From assembly GCF_026155325.1 (NCBI RefSeq), contig NZ_JAPFPW010000009.1:62001-126000 (forward strand): 64,000 bases of DNA, given 5' to 3'. The position numbers were made by a program, and so were the translations under genes. A model generated the notes under the pieces. It was given only the letters and a program-made list of their open reading frames with translations. It had not been told where the DNA came from and made no database searches. Source of the DNA: Desulfobotulus pelophilus. Its GTDB lineage: Bacteria > Desulfobacterota > Desulfobacteria > Desulfobacterales > ASO4-4. This document shows positions 55,064 to 63,005 of the stretch, one piece after another. Position 1 is the stretch's first letter. Every line of letters begins with the position of its first letter.

Positions 55064-57067
55064 TTATGGTGTGAGTATATTCGGGCGTTTTTTCCCTACC
55101 TCATGGAGCATGATTATGGCCTCATGGGGCAATGTTGCAAAAGATTCATGGATTTCAAATTCTGCATTACCTTTTTGCCTGTAAAACCAATTTCTTGAGC
55201 CTTGTTGATCTGGAGAAAGCAGTGCCAAAAAATGACCATTTTGTATCATCCCATACTCTTTATATTTTTTTTCCCGCTCAATAACGTTGGATTTAAGCAG
55301 TAAGCGCCCATTTTGACTGTTGATGGTGTAAAGGGACATGCCCGCATAGATTTCTGCTTTCTCGATCTTACCACCATTAAAGTGGATATCTTTAGGATTC
55401 AGGCCCGTTTCAAAAAAAAGAATGCGGTCTTTTACGATGTGATGGCTTTTTAGGGCAGGAAGCAGAGAGATCCCATCCAAATTTACCCCTTTCGGGTCAA
55501 TTTTGAGATCTTCCATAAGCGTGGGCAGTATATCAGCAAGCATGGCTTGCTGTCTGCGGCTTCCTGTTTCATAAGAGTTTTGACCATACCTCCGGAAAGC
55601 CAGCATGACACGGTACTGTCTTGGAGAAAGAACAGAAGTACCATGTCCCCAATCAATATCACCTTGCCTTAGGGGGGCATTGATGGATTTTCCATAAGGC
55701 TGATGGAGTGGTTCTCCAAGCCCTTCTCCATGATCGGAAAGGAGAATAACCCATGCATTTTCAAGTAGATTTTTACGTTCCAACATTTCTATGATGCTAC
55801 CGAACTGTTGATCTGCAGCCTGTAGGGAAAGGGTGTACTCCTTTACTCTTTTGTCTGCAGTATCGGTTATCAGAGGAGCATTTTTCCATATAAACGGGTA
55901 ATGGGGCAGGCAAAGATGGATTGCAATAAAGGCTGGAGATCTGGGATTATTGGGTAATTTTGCATTCAGATGCCGGACAAAGGTTGCCGGATCATAGGTT
56001 ATATGTGCAGGGCGGTTTGTGTGGGAGAAAGGGAAGAAGATACGACCGAAAAGGCCGTTGATAAAGAGGTTGGAGAGGGCAGTGTCATTGAAAGTCGCCA
56101 GTAGAAAATCTGCAGCTCCCATAACTGGCCCTGCAACGGCATCAAACCCAAAAGATTCATCAATATTGCTGAATCTTTTCTCATCCGTTGCAAAAAAAGT
56201 GAAGTAGCCTGCCTTTTTGAAATCATGTGGCAGGGCCTTGGCAAGAGCTTCCGGGTCCGGAACCGTCAGATTGAAATCAACCCCGGCATCCCATGGATAC
56301 TTTCCAGTGAGGATACTGACCCACGCGGGAAAGGTGCGGGCGATGGGCGTGTACGTTTCTGGAAAAGCAATAGCATTATTGAGAAAGGCATTTACATGGG
56401 GTGTTATTTCTGTGTTGTGTAAAAGAGTGGTAAAATCTGGCCTGAGAGAATCGATACCGATGAGAATGATATGGGGTGGTTTTTCATTATCTAGAGTTCT
56501 GTTGCCAGTTTCTGAGGGAATGAAAAAGAAAGATGGCATATAAGCAAACTGGGGGAGGCTGAGGGCCGCAAAAAAAATTCCGTATAGCAGCAGAGCAGGA
56601 AGAGTCCTGTATTTTTTTGTCTGAATGTCATGCCGGATTTTGAAAATCGTAAGGATTGTCAGGATTCCTCCACTGAGTAAAAGAAAAAGCCAAGCTGTTG
56701 GTTTGGAAACTGTAACTTGTGAATGGGGGAAAAGAATCGTATTGATTCCCATCAGAAGAGAAAAAAGTAAGAAAAAAGAACCTGCTAAGGCCAGTATAGG
56801 ACGGACAGCGCAATGAAAATGTAAAATAGTACTGCTCATCCAGTAGGTTGCAAGGGATCCCCAACAAATAATGATCAGATGGCCTGTGAAGAAAAGGATA
56901 AGATACTTTTGCAAATGCTGGGTTTTAAAAGCATCCTGGATCAGGCTGGGTATGACTTTTTCTGGAAGAATAAGAGCGATGGACGGTTGAAAAATAAACA
57001 TACTTAAAATATGAAAAACTGTAAAAATCAAGAATATAAATAGAAATGTTTTTTTGAACGTTACCAC
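55064..57067 (-). CDS. Membrane-anchored alkaline-phosphatase/sulfatase-superfamily enzyme
   Basis: A 667-residue protein with about five transmembrane helices in the first 180 residues and a periplasmic sulfatase-fold domain: metal-binding Asp in ILIGIDSLRPDF, nucleophile region TPIARTFPAWVSILTGKYP, and LLSDHGEGLGE plus DWGHGTSV. There is no Cys/Ser-x-Pro-x-Arg formylglycine motif, so a Thr is the likely nucleophile, as in phosphoethanolamine or phosphoglycerol transferases. It overlaps the ligase-type gene by 7 bases. Possible roles are modification of a glycan, lipid or pilin; the substrate is unknown. Confidence 0.8.
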   Translation of the reverse strand: MVTFKKTFLFIFLIFTVFHILSMFIFQPSIALILPEKVIPSLIQDAFKTQHLQKYLILFFTGHLIIICWGSLATYWMSSTILHFHCAVRPILALAGSFFLLFSLLMGINTILFPHSQVTVSKPTAWLFLLLSGGILTILTIFKIRHDIQTKKYRTLPALLLYGIFFAALSLPQFAYMPSFFFIPSETGNRTLDNEKPPHIILIGIDSLRPDFTTLLHNTEITPHVNAFLNNAIAFPETYTPIARTFPAWVSILTGKYPWDAGVDFNLTVPDPEALAKALPHDFKKAGYFTFFATDEKRFSNIDESFGFDAVAGPVMGAADFLLATFNDTALSNLFINGLFGRIFFPFSHTNRPAHITYDPATFVRHLNAKLPNNPRSPAFIAIHLCLPHYPFIWKNAPLITDTADKRVKEYTLSLQAADQQFGSIIEMLERKNLLENAWVILLSDHGEGLGEPLHQPYGKSINAPLRQGDIDWGHGTSVLSPRQYRVMLAFRRYGQNSYETGSRRQQAMLADILPTLMEDLKIDPKGVNLDGISLLPALKSHHIVKDRILFFETGLNPKDIHFNGGKIEKAEIYAGMSLYTINSQNGRLLLKSNVIEREKKYKEYGMIQNGHFLALLSPDQQGSRNWFYRQKGNAEFEIHESFATLPHEAIIMLHEVGKKRPNILTP

Positions 57068-58422
57068 GCATACTCCTGTGATGATTCGTTTCCCTGTTTA
57101 TCATATGCATAAATAACAGCGGCGGACATAGCAAGTAGAGTTAAGGGAAGGGCATGATAAAATACACCATCAATGAGTCCCAGAAAAAAATAAGCAACCC
57201 ACAGTGCCTGACACGGGAGAAGGTACAGGTTGTATTGATTAAAAGAAGAAATTTTTTTGCCTTGTTTCCAGCAGACTGTGTAGAGCCAAGCGAGGATAGA
57301 GCAAAAGAAGATTGCTCCGGGAATACCCCACTCAGAGAGGGCCTGAAAAAAAAAGTTGTGAGGCTGTACAACATGCTGAACATCGGGGTGCATACGGAAT
57401 GCATCCGGTCCATAGCCGAAGGAAAGGCTGCCATAGGGATATGCGGTACTTTCCATTGCAATTTTCCAGAGATAGGTTCTTCCGGAGAGCAGATGTTCAA
57501 GAGAAGATGCTGTCCCAGTGCGTTCAAAAGCACTCATAATTCCTAATGAAGTATTCGTGACAGCAAAAAATGATGAAAAAAGAAGACCAAGGGACATAAA
57601 AAAAAGAGTCCAAAGGAAAAATCGCCATTTGTGAATTTTTCCTTGTACAAACATAATGATCCAAAAAAGACCTGCAGTCGCTGCAAGAATTCCTCCTCTG
57701 CTCCCACTCCAGAAAAGAAACGAAAAACCAAGGATTTGAACCAAAGAGAAGGAAATACGTATGGGAAGGTAACTCTTTTCACCCCATGCAATATGCAGCG
57801 CCCCAACGGAAGACAGTAAAACAATGGCAGTGACAAAATATCCAAAATGCCTAATATTGGTGAAATGAGGCATCATTAAAACCCAGTCGTAGTTTCTGGG
57901 ATCTGGAATGATATTCCAATATATGATGATACCGCAGGCAAGCAGCACAAAACCTGCACTAACAATCATAAAACTCCATGGGATCATTCTAGGTTGTCTG
58001 TGAAACACCATAGAGAGGATTGCCGTAAACAAAAGAAGAATGGTCCATTCTGTCTGTCGTATAAGAGAAATAGTGTAAAAGGAAGAGTTGAAAGCACAAA
58101 CCCATCCCCATGCAAGCCAGGACACGATGAGTAGTTTTAGTTCATCAGAAATCTTCCATTGGAGTGGTTGGAAAAAATATATTCCGATACTGATGATGAT
58201 GAGCTGTAGGGACAGTACAGTGATACGGTAGTCGGCTGTGTTCCCCGTGTGGAAAAAAAACTGAAGGCCCAAGGGTAGAGTGAGGAGTCCGAGGAAGACA
58301 GGTATTGCTATTTTTTTTTGAGTCATTTCAGAAGCAAGATCGGAACAGTATGAAGTGAGATTCGATAATATAGCAAAGCCTTGCATAAATAGTCTTTTAT
58401 TTTTTTTACAAGGTTTACTCAT
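57061..58422 (-). CDS. O-antigen ligase / Wzy_C family membrane protein
   Basis: A 453-residue protein with 10-12 transmembrane helices. The central FLFWSGSRGGILAATAGLFW and the large periplasmic loop before QPHNFFFQALSEWGIPGAIF are Wzy_C landmarks shared by O-antigen ligases (WaaL) and pilin O-oligosaccharyltransferases (TfpO/PilO, PglL). The gene overlaps both neighbours and is AT-rich. Because pilA is four genes upstream on the same strand, pilin glycosylation is an inviting inference but not demonstrable here. Confidence 0.82.
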   Translation of the reverse strand: MSKPCKKNKRLFMQGFAILSNLTSYCSDLASEMTQKKIAIPVFLGLLTLPLGLQFFFHTGNTADYRITVLSLQLIIISIGIYFFQPLQWKISDELKLLIVSWLAWGWVCAFNSSFYTISLIRQTEWTILLLFTAILSMVFHRQPRMIPWSFMIVSAGFVLLACGIIIYWNIIPDPRNYDWVLMMPHFTNIRHFGYFVTAIVLLSSVGALHIAWGEKSYLPIRISFSLVQILGFSFLFWSGSRGGILAATAGLFWIIMFVQGKIHKWRFFLWTLFFMSLGLLFSSFFAVTNTSLGIMSAFERTGTASSLEHLLSGRTYLWKIAMESTAYPYGSLSFGYGPDAFRMHPDVQHVVQPHNFFFQALSEWGIPGAIFFCSILAWLYTVCWKQGKKISSFNQYNLYLLPCQALWVAYFFLGLIDGVFYHALPLTLLAMSAAVIYAYDKQGNESSQEYAW

Positions 58423-59263
58423 CTAATAACCCGCTAGTGGTATATACTCGCCCCCCCCGCATGATCAGCTTGCCGCCATAGGGGTCTTCGGGCAGGCCTT
58501 TAAGCAGGCCTTCTGTGATCATATCTTCCCATGTTTCCGGATAGCTTTCGTTTTTTTCATGAAAGATACGAATACGTTCTTCGAGAAAATCCATGAGTTC
58601 AAAAGTTTGAAGTCGTCTTTGCATGTGCTGCAGAAAATGGGGATTTTGTGTTTCCTCAATGGATTGACGTAGAAGAAAGATAGCGGGCTTATAGCTCTCA
58701 TCACCCTCGGCGAGTTTTATGGCCATCATGGGCAGATAAGAAGGGGCATTTTTTTTGTCGGAGGCAATTCCCATATAATGGGCTCCGCATGTGGCATCTC
58801 CTTGAAAATAAAGGCAGTTGAACCCTATGTAATAGGGAGGACGCCAGTCTTCGGCCCTGTGTTTCATGGCTTTTTCCAGAAGAATCCTAGCGGTTTTAAA
58901 ATCTTTTAAATCCCATGATAGTATCATTACGGCAAATTGGTAAGGTTCCCAAAATCTGGGATCAAGATCGGTGATCCCTTCCACTGCGGATACGACGTAG
59001 TCTTGATGTCTTTTATCAATAATAACCCCGTGGCTGATTTCTTCTCCTAGGGTTGTGATGGTTTTCAGAAATATAAAGTTAGAAATAAGACCCTTGAACC
59101 GAAGACTCAGAGGCAGAAGAACTCCGGACGGGAGGGTATAGCCCACGGGACTGCCCTGAAACATATGAAGACGTTGGGTGTGGCTCCATTGCCAAGCCAT
59201 GGAAAATCCTAAAATAAGGCAGCAGAAAAAAAAAACTTGTATAAGAACAGCCTTGATGTTCAT
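58415..59263 (-). CDS. Membrane-anchored TPR-like protein of the pilin cluster
   Basis: A 282-residue protein with an N-terminal membrane anchor (about 7-24) and a helical body with weak TPR-like repeats (LDPRFWEPYQFAVMILSWDL, AEDWRPPYYIGFNCLYFQGD). A short beta-rich end, LPEDPYGGKLIMRGGRVY, resembles the C-terminal piece of pilin- or secretin-associated proteins. It overlaps the permease gene start (4 bases) and the ligase-type gene. Similar proteins occur beside ABC transporters near pilA in other Desulfobacterota; function unknown. Confidence 0.65.
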   Translation of the reverse strand: MNIKAVLIQVFFFCCLILGFSMAWQWSHTQRLHMFQGSPVGYTLPSGVLLPLSLRFKGLISNFIFLKTITTLGEEISHGVIIDKRHQDYVVSAVEGITDLDPRFWEPYQFAVMILSWDLKDFKTARILLEKAMKHRAEDWRPPYYIGFNCLYFQGDATCGAHYMGIASDKKNAPSYLPMMAIKLAEGDESYKPAIFLLRQSIEETQNPHFLQHMQRRLQTFELMDFLEERIRIFHEKNESYPETWEDMITEGLLKGLPEDPYGGKLIMRGGRVYTTSGLLDE

Positions 59264-60084
59264 GCAAGCTCCCTTCTTTTGAAGAAAAAGGAGGCCATGA
59301 ATAGCAGGATGGCGATGTAGCTCGCCGCATAGGCACTGATGGAAACCACGTAGGAAAAGGGCACAAGAATACCGTGAGCAGCTTGAGCCTTAAGATCAAA
59401 TAGAGCCATGTTGGGAAAGACGTAACGTGAAATTTCTATGATAAGGAGGACAGGGCTGGACAGAGGGACGGCTTCTGTCGCAGTTTGCAGATAGCGGTAC
59501 ACTGTTTCAATATTTTCGCCCACAATATAGATTGATACACTGAAAAGAAGAGTCAGAAAGCCCGAGGAGCTGAAGGAAGCAAAAAAGATCACAATGGCGT
59601 TGATGAGGGCAAAGACCAGCCATTCACCAAGAATGGCCAGCAGAAAGGCGTCCACCCGGAAGTTTTGAAAAAAGCTGGAATAGAAAAAGTTAGCCAAAAA
59701 CATCCCGACCATCGCAAAAAATGCCAGAATGACGGTGGCAACCGTGATGAGCAACAGGATACCTGCGTATTTCCCAAGGATATAATCGAAACGGCTTATG
59801 GGCTTGGCTAGAAGTACATAAATGGTTTTCCGTTCGAGATCTTTTGCCACAAGCTGGGGGCTTATGAAAAAAGAAATGAGAAGGCCTGCAAAGGTAAGGG
59901 CTGAAAGCATGAAGTCGCTGGCTACTTTATCCATATTTTGCCCGAAAAAACTAAGTACAGCCAGTCCGAGAATCATGACAGAAAAGGAAAAGATAAAAAT
60001 GCCATAAAGGGCGCGATCCCGTACACCTTCCTTGAATGTAATGCCTGCCAGGGCTTTCATTGAACTCCATGTTTCTTTTCTCAT
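59260..60084 (-). CDS. ABC-2 type transporter permease of the pilin cluster
   Basis: A 274-residue permease with about six transmembrane segments: GVRDRALYGIFIFSFSVMIL, then SPQLVAKDLERKTIYVLLAK-PISR, which is typical of ABC-2 subfamily permeases (NosY-like). Overlaps the ATPase gene by ATGA and the TPR-like gene by 4 bases. Substrate unknown. Confidence 0.87.
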   Translation of the reverse strand: MRKETWSSMKALAGITFKEGVRDRALYGIFIFSFSVMILGLAVLSFFGQNMDKVASDFMLSALTFAGLLISFFISPQLVAKDLERKTIYVLLAKPISRFDYILGKYAGILLLITVATVILAFFAMVGMFLANFFYSSFFQNFRVDAFLLAILGEWLVFALINAIVIFFASFSSSGFLTLLFSVSIYIVGENIETVYRYLQTATEAVPLSSPVLLIIEISRYVFPNMALFDLKAQAAHGILVPFSYVVSISAYAASYIAILLFMASFFFKRRELA

Positions 60085-61031
60085 ATTCTCATCCCTGATG
60101 CTGGGTTTGCGGATGTTCCGGAAATGGTATCGGAGAAGAGTTGCTCGAGGGAGGATGCGGGCTTTTCCAACCCCAGCACAGAGATGGCTTCTTGCTCGCA
60201 GATACGCATGATTTCCATGAGATTTTCGGGTTGGCAGTGTATTCGGTAAAGTCCATTTTCTGTAGCTTCAACCTCAAAAGATCCGGATGTGGTCGGCTGG
60301 CGGCTGATCACTACATGCAAGAGGGAAGAAGACCCGAGTACTTCCGATCTACTGACGGTTTTCCGGATACATCCCTCATGCAGGATGATGATACGGTCTG
60401 CCATGCGTTCCACATCATTGAGAATGTGGGAGCAAAAAAGGATAGTTTTTCCTTTTTTTTTGAGATCCAGCATGAGATCCAGCACCATTTTTCTACCTAG
60501 GGGATCGAGGCCGGACATGGGCTCGTCAAGGATGAGCAGGTCCGGGTCAGTCACCATGGCAAGGGCAAGGCCCGTGCGCTGTACCATGCCTTTTGAAAAA
60601 GTCCGCAGGCGTTTGTGGGCCATATGAGCTATGCCTGTGCTTTCAAGACAGGCCATGATACGTTCTTTCTGGATTCTTCTGGAAAAGTTCTGGTGAGAGA
60701 GACCAAAGGAGAGCAGTTCATCAGGCGTAAGGTGCTCGCTGTAGTAGGCGTTTTCAGGAAGGTAGCCGAGGTTGCGCCGGGATTCAGGCTGATCCGTAGA
60801 AAACCCTGCAATGGTGACGTTTCCGCTGCTTGGGCGGGTGAGCCCAAGGATGTGCTTCACTAGGGTAGTTTTGCCAGCGCCGTTGAGTCCGATGATGCCT
60901 AGGACCTCACCTCTGGCAATGGAAAGATGGATGTCCCTGAGTACAGGTGTTTTTTTTCGGATCAGGTTTTTTCCCTGAATGTGCAGGTCCTTGCAGAGGG
61001 CGGTAATCCGGATGAGGTCGGTGTTGGCCAT
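60081..61031 (-). CDS. ABC transporter ATP-binding protein of the pilin cluster
   Basis: A 316-residue ATPase: Walker A GLNGAGKTTLVKHIL, signature RTFSKGMVQRTGLALAMV, Walker B LLILDEPMSGLDPLGRKMV and CSHILNDVERMADR. The FSKGMxQR signature and C-terminal extension suit an ABC-2 exporter. The ATG at 61031 has GGAG upstream; an earlier in-frame ATG at 61100 would overlap the pilin terminator. Pairs with the permease directly downstream. Confidence 0.9.
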   Translation of the reverse strand: MANTDLIRITALCKDLHIQGKNLIRKKTPVLRDIHLSIARGEVLGIIGLNGAGKTTLVKHILGLTRPSSGNVTIAGFSTDQPESRRNLGYLPENAYYSEHLTPDELLSFGLSHQNFSRRIQKERIMACLESTGIAHMAHKRLRTFSKGMVQRTGLALAMVTDPDLLILDEPMSGLDPLGRKMVLDLMLDLKKKGKTILFCSHILNDVERMADRIIILHEGCIRKTVSRSEVLGSSSLLHVVISRQPTTSGSFEVEATENGLYRIHCQPENLMEIMRICEQEAISVLGLEKPASSLEQLFSDTISGTSANPASGMRI

Positions 61032-61050
61032 AAAATCTCCGAAGGGGAAA

Positions 61051-61091
61051 AAGACAGGGAATGTTTCCGTATCTGGAAGCATTCCCTGTTT
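61051..61091 (-). terminator. pilA terminator
   Basis: ACAGGGAATG pairs with CATTCCCTGT, with an inner GCTTCC/GGAAAC stem, followed by CTTTTTC on the minus strand. It may be leaky, letting some transcription continue into the ABC transporter genes. Confidence 0.8.
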
Positions 61092-61110
61092 GTGTATCAA
61101 GATTTAGTTA

Positions 61111-61683
61111 TTAGGAGCCAGCACCCATGTATTCATATGCAGGAGCGGTGCAGTTTGCAACAGCAGTAGAAATAGCTGATGCTGGTTTTATAATTTGATA
61201 GTATCCTGAATTTCTTGAATCTATACAAAATTCAAGTCCTTCGCTGGTATTAGCCTTGGTAGATGTGCTTCTTAACCAGTAGAGAGCAGGGGTGCTGCCA
61301 GCAGCTGGTGTAAAAAAAGCGTTGATGGCTACGTTTTTGGAGGGTTCATATACGATATTGCCTGTTGCAGGAACAGCGCCAATCGTAATGCTTCTGCCGG
61401 TACCTGTGTCAAGGCCTGTGGCTGGAGTCACACCAGTCGTACCTGTAAGCTGAGTTGTGCCTCCACTATAAGGCAGCCTGTTCCATGTGGAAATGAAGGA
61501 TTCAACTTCGGTCCGGACGCTGCGGATATCGCTGAGTGCCTGAGCGTTCATGCCGCGGGTGCGGTAAGCACTGAACTGGGGAATGGCGATTGCCGCCAAA
61601 ATACCGATGATAGCGACAACAATCATCAGCTCTATCAGAGTAAAACCTTTCTGATTTTTCATTGCGTGAACACGACTTAACAT
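61111..61683 (-). CDS. pilA: Type IV pilin
   Basis: A 190-residue type IVa pilin. The prepilin leader [13 protein letters not shown] is cut before [20 protein letters not shown], with the conserved Glu5. The globular head contains a Cys pair (EFCIDSRN and ANCTAPA) that would form the D-region disulfide, and the chain ends in YEYMGAGS, a C-terminal serine. AAAGGAG sits 6 bases before the ATG at 61683. A sigma-54 promoter lies upstream. Longer than the truncated PilA-N of Geobacter. Confidence 0.95.
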   Translation of the reverse strand: MLSRVHAMKNQKGFTLIELMIVVAIIGILAAIAIPQFSAYRTRGMNAQALSDIRSVRTEVESFISTWNRLPYSGGTTQLTGTTGVTPATGLDTGTGRSITIGAVPATGNIVYEPSKNVAINAFFTPAAGSTPALYWLRSTSTKANTSEGLEFCIDSRNSGYYQIIKPASAISTAVANCTAPAYEYMGAGS

Positions 61684-61985
61684 AAATTACTCCTTTCATG
61701 GAACCAGTTAATGGCTGTTTGCAGCCTTAAAAACCCTCGTGGGTTGTTTGCTTCCTTGATAGAATGCACTGTCCATGCCAAGCCTGAATTTATTTCATTG
61801 TCTTTTGATTTTTCATGGGTTTTGATTGGGATTGAAGGCTGTTTGGAAAACGGCACAGCCGGAATAACAGCAGGGCTATTTCTCTGTTACTCATTTTTGA
61901 CAAAAAAAGTCACTTTTGCCCCATCGTGCTTGACAAAAAATGGCAAGGTGCCAGTGCCTGTGACCATGCTGGACGCTGCAGGGTA
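61684..61985. other. pilA upstream region
   Basis: 302 bases between the PilZ gene stop and pilA. It contains the sigma-54 promoter and, further up, a TGACAAAAAAAGTCA inverted repeat (61899-61913). Upstream activator sites for a PilR-like protein would be expected here but cannot be identified by eye. Confidence 0.6.
61764..61781 (-). promoter_or_regulatory. Sigma-54 promoter of pilA
   Basis: On the minus strand TTGGCATGGACAGTGCAT has GG and GC separated by exactly 10 bases and fits TGGCAC-N5-TTGCA at most positions. It is about 80 bases before the pilA ATG. PilR-type activators control pilA through sigma-54 in related bacteria. Confidence 0.75.
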
Positions 61986-62741
61986 TCAGTAGCGGTTCAG
62001 CTGCCGGATTTCCTCCAGCTGGGCTTCGTGGATGAAACGACTTAAGGCTTCCTCTCCTTCTGGCTTCATTTTGATGAAGTGCAGGCCGATAAGACCGGCT
62101 TTTTCGTTGAAAAGGGGGTTGATTCTGGCTATTTTAGCGGCGCAGGCCACTTTATCCATGGCAAGCCTGTCTCCTTCGGGGTAGCGTAGGGCCATGCCAA
62201 GGGTTACCTGCGTGCCAATTTCAAGGTTGAACAGGGGGTTGGTCCGGTTTTCAATTTTTTTGGGAACCACAAGGCCCATTCCGCTGATGGAGAGGTCTAG
62301 AACAGAAAAATCTTTTCCGAATACGTACTCTTTTTCCTGCAGCAGCATTTTGGCAAAGAGTGAGAATTTTTTACCCGGAGACATGCGGAAAGCAGACCGG
62401 ATGTTCACTTCGCACAGTCGTTTTTCATACTGGATGAATACCGCTTCTTCCGTAATCTGGGATGAAAGGGGGTAGTCCCTGCGGAACCCGGATACGGAAC
62501 ATTTCACTCCGTAACGTTTTTTTTGTTTTTTTTCATCGTATTTGAGGGTTGTTATGTGCATTTCCTCAAAGGAGGTGTTGGGAAGTATTTTGGGAGATGT
62601 CTGGGCTATGATCAGCACCCTTGCTGCCGTGTTCGTATCATAGATCATGGATGAACGTACTATGGGGGAAAGGGAGTTGAGGTTGAAAACCACATCTATT
62701 CCTGTTCCGGGTGTAAAAAAATTTTCCGGAGTATCCGTCAT
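61986..62741 (-). CDS. PilZ-domain (YcgR-like) cyclic-di-GMP binding protein
   Basis: A 251-residue protein with a YcgR-like N-terminal beta domain and a C-terminal PilZ domain. The c-di-GMP binding motifs are RSAFR (RxxxR) near residue 113 and DLSISGMG (DxSxxG) near 145, so binding is likely. It sits 300 bases upstream of pilA on the same strand and could tune pilus or flagellar function. Confidence 0.85.
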   Translation of the reverse strand: MTDTPENFFTPGTGIDVVFNLNSLSPIVRSSMIYDTNTAARVLIIAQTSPKILPNTSFEEMHITTLKYDEKKQKKRYGVKCSVSGFRRDYPLSSQITEEAVFIQYEKRLCEVNIRSAFRMSPGKKFSLFAKMLLQEKEYVFGKDFSVLDLSISGMGLVVPKKIENRTNPLFNLEIGTQVTLGMALRYPEGDRLAMDKVACAAKIARINPLFNEKAGLIGLHFIKMKPEGEEALSRFIHEAQLEEIRQLNRY

Positions 62742-62869
62742 GGGAAATCCTGATATGGGCTTTTATGGGTCGAATGGGCGAGCCGTACAGAAGGGCATTT
62801 GTTTTTATGGATGCCCAGTTTACAATGCTGTTACCGGAGACGTTTATTAATGTAGCACATAGTTTTCTT

Positions 62870-62893
62870 CCGGGTAAAGATATCTTTACCCGG
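62870..62893. repeat. 24-bp perfect palindrome
   Basis: CCGGGTAAAGAT followed directly by its complement ATCTTTACCCGG. It lies between the srkA stop and the PilZ gene start, both on the minus strand, with no T-tract on either side. Confidence 0.8.
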
Positions 62894-62942
62894 TCTGGAT
62901 GAAAAACATCAGGAGAAGTTATTTCGTTTTTTTGCGCTGTTG

Positions 62943-62974
62943 CCGGGAAAAGGACAGTGCATCCCTTTTCCCGG
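62943..62974. terminator. Hairpin after srkA
   Basis: CCGGGAAAAGG at 62943 pairs perfectly with CCTTTTCCCGG ending at 62974 (10-base loop), 32 bases after the srkA stop on the minus strand. It lacks a following T-tract, so its terminator role is uncertain. Confidence 0.5.
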
Positions 62975-63005
62975 TAGCGGTTCGTTCAGTGCGTGGACAG
63001 GTTTG

